DNA of 64,000 nt from CAVQBP01 sp963723205 (GTDB lineage Bacteria > Bacteroidota > Ignavibacteria > Ignavibacteriales > Ignavibacteriaceae): the NCBI GenBank assembly GCA_963723205.1, contig CAVRQC010000038.1:620001-684000 (forward strand). Reading direction: 5' to 3'. Below the pieces are notes generated by a model. It saw only the letters and a program-made list of their open reading frames with translations. It was not told the DNA's origin and did not search any database. Each line of letters opens with the position of its first letter. Position 1 is the first letter of the stretch. The position numbers and the translations under genes are program-made. This document shows positions 63,726 through 64,000 of this stretch, one piece after another.

Positions 63726-64000
63726 TTTAAAACCTCTTTGTATTTTAGATTAAAATAGTGACTTGTTTCAAAAAACAATTGAGTTTAAAATATATATTCT
63801 GAATGTTTGAAATAGAAAATTATTAGTAACGGTTAAAGAATTACATGAGTGGTTTAATAATTAAATGGATTGAATAGACATAAAAACCGAATATTCTCAG
63901 TTTTTTTTTACAGAAAATCCATAAACTTTTCATGTGATTTTCATCTTGGAATTTGTCTCTTTGTCATTTTTGACAACTCAATTTGTTTGAGAAACCGTTA

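Noticed and set aside
1..64000. tRNA, rRNA and CRISPR arrays
   Set aside because: I saw no T-arm-like GTTCRANYC element in a cloverleaf context, no rRNA blocks and no regularly spaced direct repeats in the intergenic regions; a tRNAscan-SE and CRISPR search would settle it.

Overview
The window is AT-rich chromosomal DNA from a bacterium of the Bacteroidota/Ignavibacteria type. The best single marker is the secreted esterase at 22194-24587. Its C-terminal sorting domain carries the QNFPNPFNPTTKI signature and ends in a type IX secretion (T9SS) module, the form typical of Ignavibacteria. The heavy load of PAS histidine kinases, the fused CheB-CheR protein and the TAnnTTTG promoter element at the ilv operon fit that assignment. 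Taxonomy is inferred from the sequence alone.

Layout. 0.3-13.8 kb (+ strand) is a sensory block. It holds a NarL-type kinase and regulator pair, a REC plus micropeptide unit duplicated with a dead third copy between, a protein with a CheA-P1-like segment that lacks the phospho-histidine, a very large hybrid kinase broken by three lesions, and an intact 1113-residue membrane hybrid kinase. 14.0-18.4 kb (- strand) has a CheB-CheR-PAS protein overlapping a PAS kinase. 18.7-21.7 kb holds small genes and a methyltransferase pseudogene. 22.2-24.6 kb is a CE15-like glucuronoyl esterase. 25.0-28.2 kb (- strand) is a membrane PAS protein and another hybrid kinase. 28.5-39.3 kb (- strand) is a branched-chain amino acid operon: leader, ilvB, ilvN, ilvC, leuB, a methyltransferase, leuA, leuC, leuD, cimA. 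40.0-42.5 kb is an mlaE-mlaF-mlaD lipid transport operon whose mlaE 5' end is frameshifted. A complete IS1380-type element with inverted repeats and a 5-bp target duplication sits 18 bp after mlaD. 44.1-50.0 kb (- strand) carries a threonine/serine dehydratase-like enzyme, an M16 peptidase, a cation diffusion facilitator and a YhdH-type oxidoreductase. 50.4-53.9 kb is an unknown 176-residue protein plus an aberrant SNF2 protein. 55.1-59.8 kb is one giant coiled-coil protein ending in a STAS domain. 59.8-61.5 kb is a ClC channel split by a one-base frameshift. The end holds an envelope-like protein and an NTF2-like secreted protein.

How the genes work together. The amino acid operon covers valine/leucine steps and, through cimA, a threonine-independent entry to isoleucine; ilvD is not in the window. 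Upstream of ilvB there is a promoter, a 50-codon ORF that ends in a dense run of Ile and Leu codons, and competing RNA pairings. This looks like a translational attenuator and is the strongest regulatory finding.

Other candidates for new biology are the REC-micropeptide duplicon, the SNF2 protein with a degraded motif VI and a degraded Mrr-like nuclease fold next to its small partner, and the coiled-coil/STAS protein with 87-residue repeats. Several genes carry frameshifts or stops. Two lie in short homopolymer runs and could be sequencing errors; the in-frame nonsense codons are more likely real decay. I saw no tRNA, rRNA or CRISPR array.
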